This document shows, in pieces, positions 30,223-32,851 of a stretch of DNA of 32,851 nt. This stretch comes from Nitrososphaerota archaeon (GTDB taxonomy: Archaea > Thermoproteota > Nitrososphaeria > Nitrososphaerales > Gagatemarchaeaceae): the NCBI GenBank assembly GCA_027886825.1, contig JAPCJS010000005.1, positions 1 to 32,851 of the forward strand, in the 5' to 3' direction. The notes under the pieces were generated by a model. It saw only the letters and a list, made by a program, of their open reading frames with translations. It did not search any database and was not told the DNA's origin. Numbering within the stretch: the first letter of the stretch is position 1; every line of letters starts with the position of its first letter. The position numbers and the translations under genes are program-made.

Positions 30223-32851
30223 TTGGCGTCCTACGAGAAATACTGGCTCAAAGTATGGAACGAGAAGCGCATCTTCGAGTCTGAGCCCATGCGCGGCAGG
30301 AAGAAGGCCTTCGTGACGTTCCCCTATCCGTACATGCAGGGGCCACTCCACATCGGCCACTGTTTCACCTCGACTAGGGTGGACGTCTACGCACGCTTCA
30401 AGAGGATGCAGGGTTACAACGTGCTCTTCCCGTGGGCCTGGCACTGGACGGGCGAGAGCATCCCGGGGCAGAGCTACCGCCTCTCGCAGGGCGACAAGTC
30501 GGTGAGGCGGGCCTTCGAGGAGATAGACGGAGTCCCGTCCCAGGAGGTGGATAAGTTCGTCGACCCAGAGTACCTGGCGTCCTACTACACCCGGGTGAGC
30601 AGGGAGGCCGTGAAGGAGACCGGGTTCTCCATAGACTGGAGGAGGGAGTTCCGGACCGTCGACCCTGCGTACAAGAAGTTCATCGAGTGGCAGTACCTGA
30701 GGCTGCGCGAGTTGGGGTACGTGGTGCAGGGGACCCATCCCGTGGTCTGGTGCAAGCGCGACCTGAGCCCTACTGGAGACCACGACCGGCTCGAGGGGGA
30801 GGGCGTCTCGGCGGAGGAGTTCACCCTGATCAAGTTCGAGATGGACGGAAAGTCCCTGGTGGCGGGCACGCTCAGACCGGAGACGATCTTCGGTGCCACG
30901 AACGTCTGGATCCACCCCGAGGGGTCCTACGTCGAGGCGCTGGTCGACGGGGAGACCTGGATAGTGAGCTCGTCGGCCATAGAGCGCCTGGGCGAGCAGC
31001 AGCACGACGTGACGGTCAAGAGGGAGTTCAAGGGCTCGGATCTGGTCGGCCAGATGGTGAAGGCTCCGAAGACGGGCGCGACGCTCCCTGTCCTCCCCAC
31101 GACCTTCGTAGACACGGACATAGTGACGGGTGTGGTGTACAGCGTCCCCGCGCACGCCCCGTACGACCTGATGGGCCTGAAGGACATCCAGACAGGGCGG
31201 TTGAGCCTCCCAGCCGACGTGAAGGTGGTCGCCGACCGGATCAAGCCAATCTCGATAATCTCCGTCTCCGGGTACTCGGAGATACCTGCGGAGGACGTGG
31301 TCAAAAAGCTCGGGATAAAGGACGCCGACGACCCGCGCCTCGAGGATGCCACGGCCGAGCTGTACAAGGCCGAGTTCCACCGCGGCGTCATGAAGGAGAA
31401 CTGCGGCGCGTTCAGCGGGATGAAGGTCAGCGAGGCGAAGACCGCGATATTCGAGGAGATGAAGGGGAACGGCTTCACCATAATGTACGAGCTTCCCGAG
31501 AAGGTCGTCTGCAAGTGCGGCACCCGCTGCTACGTCAAGATACTCGAGAACCAGTGGTTCCTCAACTACTCCGACCCCGCCTGGAAGGAGCTCACCAGGG
31601 AGGTGATACGGAGCGCCAACGTCTATCCACCCGAGTCGCTCGACTGGTACTACTCGACGATAGACTGGCTGAGGAACTGGCCGTGCGCCAGGAGGGCAGG
31701 GATGGGCACGAAGCTGCCGTGGGACAAGGAGTGGATAGTCGAGACGCTCTCCGACTCCACGATCTACATGGCCTTCTACACGATAAACCATCACATCAAC
31801 TCCGAGAAGGTCAAGTATGAGCAGCTGACCCCCGAGGTCTTCGACTTTCTCTTCCACGGGAAGGGCTCGCCGGTGCACCTAGCGAAGGCCTCGGGGATCG
31901 ACGTGAAGCTCCTGACCGACATGAGGAACGAGTTCATGTACTGGTATCCGGTCGACCTCAGGAACTCCGCCAAGGAGCTGATCCCCAACCACCTCACCTT
32001 CTTCGCGTTCCATCACGCCGCCCTGTTCGAGAAGAGTCAGTGGCCGAGGGGGTTCAGCGTCAACGGCATGATCCAGATCGAGGGGCAGAAGATGAGCAAG
32101 TCGAGGGGGGTCTTCGTCACCTGGAGGCAGGCGCTGGAGCTGTACGGCGCGGACGCGCTCAGGGCGACGCTGGCGCTGGCCGCAGACGGGATGGACGACG
32201 CCGACTGGAAGTCCAAGAACGCCGAGGACCTCAAGTTCAAGATAGAATCCCTCTTCACATTCGTCGAGAAGAGCCTCAGGGACACAGAGAAGAGAGAGGC
32301 GGACCACCTCGACCGATGGCTGATCTCGGTGATGCGCCACAGGATCGAGACGGTCACGGCGTCGATCGAGACGATGAAGGTCAGGAAGGCCCTATCCGTC
32401 GCCCTCCTAGATGTGTGGAACGACATTAGGTGGTACCTGCGGCGGACGGAGAGGCCGCGCAGGCAGACGCTGGATCTCGTCATCGAGACCTGGGTCCGGC
32501 TTCTGTCTCCGTTCATCCCGTTCGCGGCGGAGGAGCTGAACCAGAGGCTTGGGGGCAAGGGCCTGATAACGACCGCCGACTGGCCGTCGACCATAGAGTT
32601 CCCCGAGGACACCGCGGCCGAGGCCGCCGAGACGCTGGTCAACAGCGTGCTGGACGACGCCAGAAACCTCCTGAAGATAATCAAGGAGAGCAAGAAGAGC
32701 CTGAACCTGTACGTGTGCTCTGACGAGGCCCGGGCGTACTTCCTGGAGCTGTACCGGGTACAGAAGGAACACGGCGACCGCGGTTCTGTGATAAAGAAGT
32801 ATGCGAGGACGGGGATAAAGCCCGAGAAGGTCATAAAGCTCCAGTATGAGC
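30223..32851 (+). CDS. leuS: Leucyl-tRNA synthetase (archaeal type), 3' end outside the window
   Basis: Class I synthetase for tRNA-Leu, 876 complete codons visible and open to the window edge (last codons read EKVIKLQYE). It is not in the ORF track because no stop is included. Signatures are FPYPYMQGPLHIGHCFTSTRVDVYARFKRMQGYNVLFPWAWHWTG with HIGH at 43-46, the CP1 editing insert (about 150-370), CGTRCYVKILENQWFLNYSDPAWK and the KMSKS loop at 623-627. Archaeal LeuRS proteins are usually about 940-970 aa, so roughly 60-100 residues are missing. The TTG at 30223, six nt after alaS, is the start; an AGGAG lies about 10 nt upstream. Coding DNA here looks more GC-rich than in alaS. Confidence 0.95.
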   Translation, partial: MASYEKYWLKVWNEKRIFESEPMRGRKKAFVTFPYPYMQGPLHIGHCFTSTRVDVYARFKRMQGYNVLFPWAWHWTGESIPGQSYRLSQGDKSVRRAFEEIDGVPSQEVDKFVDPEYLASYYTRVSREAVKETGFSIDWRREFRTVDPAYKKFIEWQYLRLRELGYVVQGTHPVVWCKRDLSPTGDHDRLEGEGVSAEEFTLIKFEMDGKSLVAGTLRPETIFGATNVWIHPEGSYVEALVDGETWIVSSSAIERLGEQQHDVTVKREFKGSDLVGQMVKAPKTGATLPVLPTTFVDTDIVTGVVYSVPAHAPYDLMGLKDIQTGRLSLPADVKVVADRIKPISIISVSGYSEIPAEDVVKKLGIKDADDPRLEDATAELYKAEFHRGVMKENCGAFSGMKVSEAKTAIFEEMKGNGFTIMYELPEKVVCKCGTRCYVKILENQWFLNYSDPAWKELTREVIRSANVYPPESLDWYYSTIDWLRNWPCARRAGMGTKLPWDKEWIVETLSDSTIYMAFYTINHHINSEKVKYEQLTPEVFDFLFHGKGSPVHLAKASGIDVKLLTDMRNEFMYWYPVDLRNSAKELIPNHLTFFAFHHAALFEKSQWPRGFSVNGMIQIEGQKMSKSRGVFVTWRQALELYGADALRATLALAADGMDDADWKSKNAEDLKFKIESLFTFVEKSLRDTEKREADHLDRWLISVMRHRIETVTASIETMKVRKALSVALLDVWNDIRWYLRRTERPRRQTLDLVIETWVRLLSPFIPFAAEELNQRLGGKGLITTADWPSTIEFPEDTAAEAAETLVNSVLDDARNLLKIIKESKKSLNLYVCSDEARAYFLELYRVQKEHGDRGSVIKKYARTGIKPEKVIKLQYE

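Noticed and set aside
30196-31878. 560-aa minus-strand ORF
   Set aside because: It is the reverse-strand shadow of the leuS gene, rich in Arg, Leu, Val and Pro with no domain pattern.
1-32851. Insertion sequences, integrases, phage genes or toxin-antitoxin pairs
   Set aside because: I saw no transposase or integrase motifs, no flanking inverted repeats and no toxin-like pairs.

Overview
The window looks like the chromosome of an archaeon of the TACK group, most likely a Nitrososphaeria-type (thaumarchaeal) lineage that is probably not an ammonia oxidiser. The evidence is a group II chaperonin, Nep1, RNase P component 4, S19e, a PDCD5-like protein, L39e, L31e, aIF6, prefoldin alpha, an archaeal-type FtsY, a DTD2/GEK1-type D-aminoacyl-tRNA deacylase, SecE, Spt5/NusG, archaeal L1/L10/L12, archaeal-type AlaRS and LeuRS, and a tRNA gene split by bulge-helix-bulge introns. 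No nitrification gene is present. The group assignment is an inference from gene content and order; no search was run. Single genes usually have a TATA-like box 24-30 nt before the start codon (leaderless style), many starts are GTG or TTG, and some operon-internal genes have a GGAGG-like ribosome binding site.

Layout. 1-1910: thermosome subunit. 1993-15342: an accessory, mostly metabolic and surface region. It holds a Thr/Ser-stalked membrane-anchored surface protein, an F420-type luciferase-like oxidoreductase, a two-gene ABC exporter, a Cu+-type P-ATPase (CopA) with an N-terminal YHS domain, an SDR dehydrogenase, a family-5 solute-binding protein with a class III-like signal and Ser-rich linker, a PLP-dependent D-cysteine desulfhydrase/ACC deaminase relative, a GlcG/HbpS-like protein, and a second SDR divergent from a second F420-type oxidoreductase. 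15429-16133: a CopR-like Lrp/AsnC-TRASH regulator. 16264-16384: tRNA-Gly(UCC) with two introns. 16631-17145: an unrecognised 145-aa protein followed by a large hairpin. 17369-32851: the information-processing block (nep1 < > rnp4-S19e-PDCD5-L39e-L31e-aIF6-pfdA-ftsY, dtdA on the other strand, secE-nusG, L11-MOSC-L1-L10, inverted L12, alaS-leuS). leuS runs off the right edge.

The best-supported new observation is a small copper circuit. copA and the TRASH regulator gene, about 7.7 kb apart, share the operator CTTTAC-N4-GTAAA at essentially the same distance (36-37 nt) from their start codons, just upstream of the TATA box. This fixes the regulator's start at a TTG and suggests activation from upstream of the BRE. 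Also notable are the doubly interrupted tRNA-Gly with a 17-nt D-loop intron, the reversal of rpl12 relative to rpl10 across a 448-nt gap carrying a GATA/GACA tetranucleotide repeat, a MOSC gene inserted between rpl11 and rpl1, and a 39-bp divergent nep1/rnp4 spacer with one palindromic A/T box.

Two real genes missing from the ORF track are L39e (19202-19360) and SecE (22753-22929). The partial LeuRS gene is also absent from the track because it has no stop codon inside the window.
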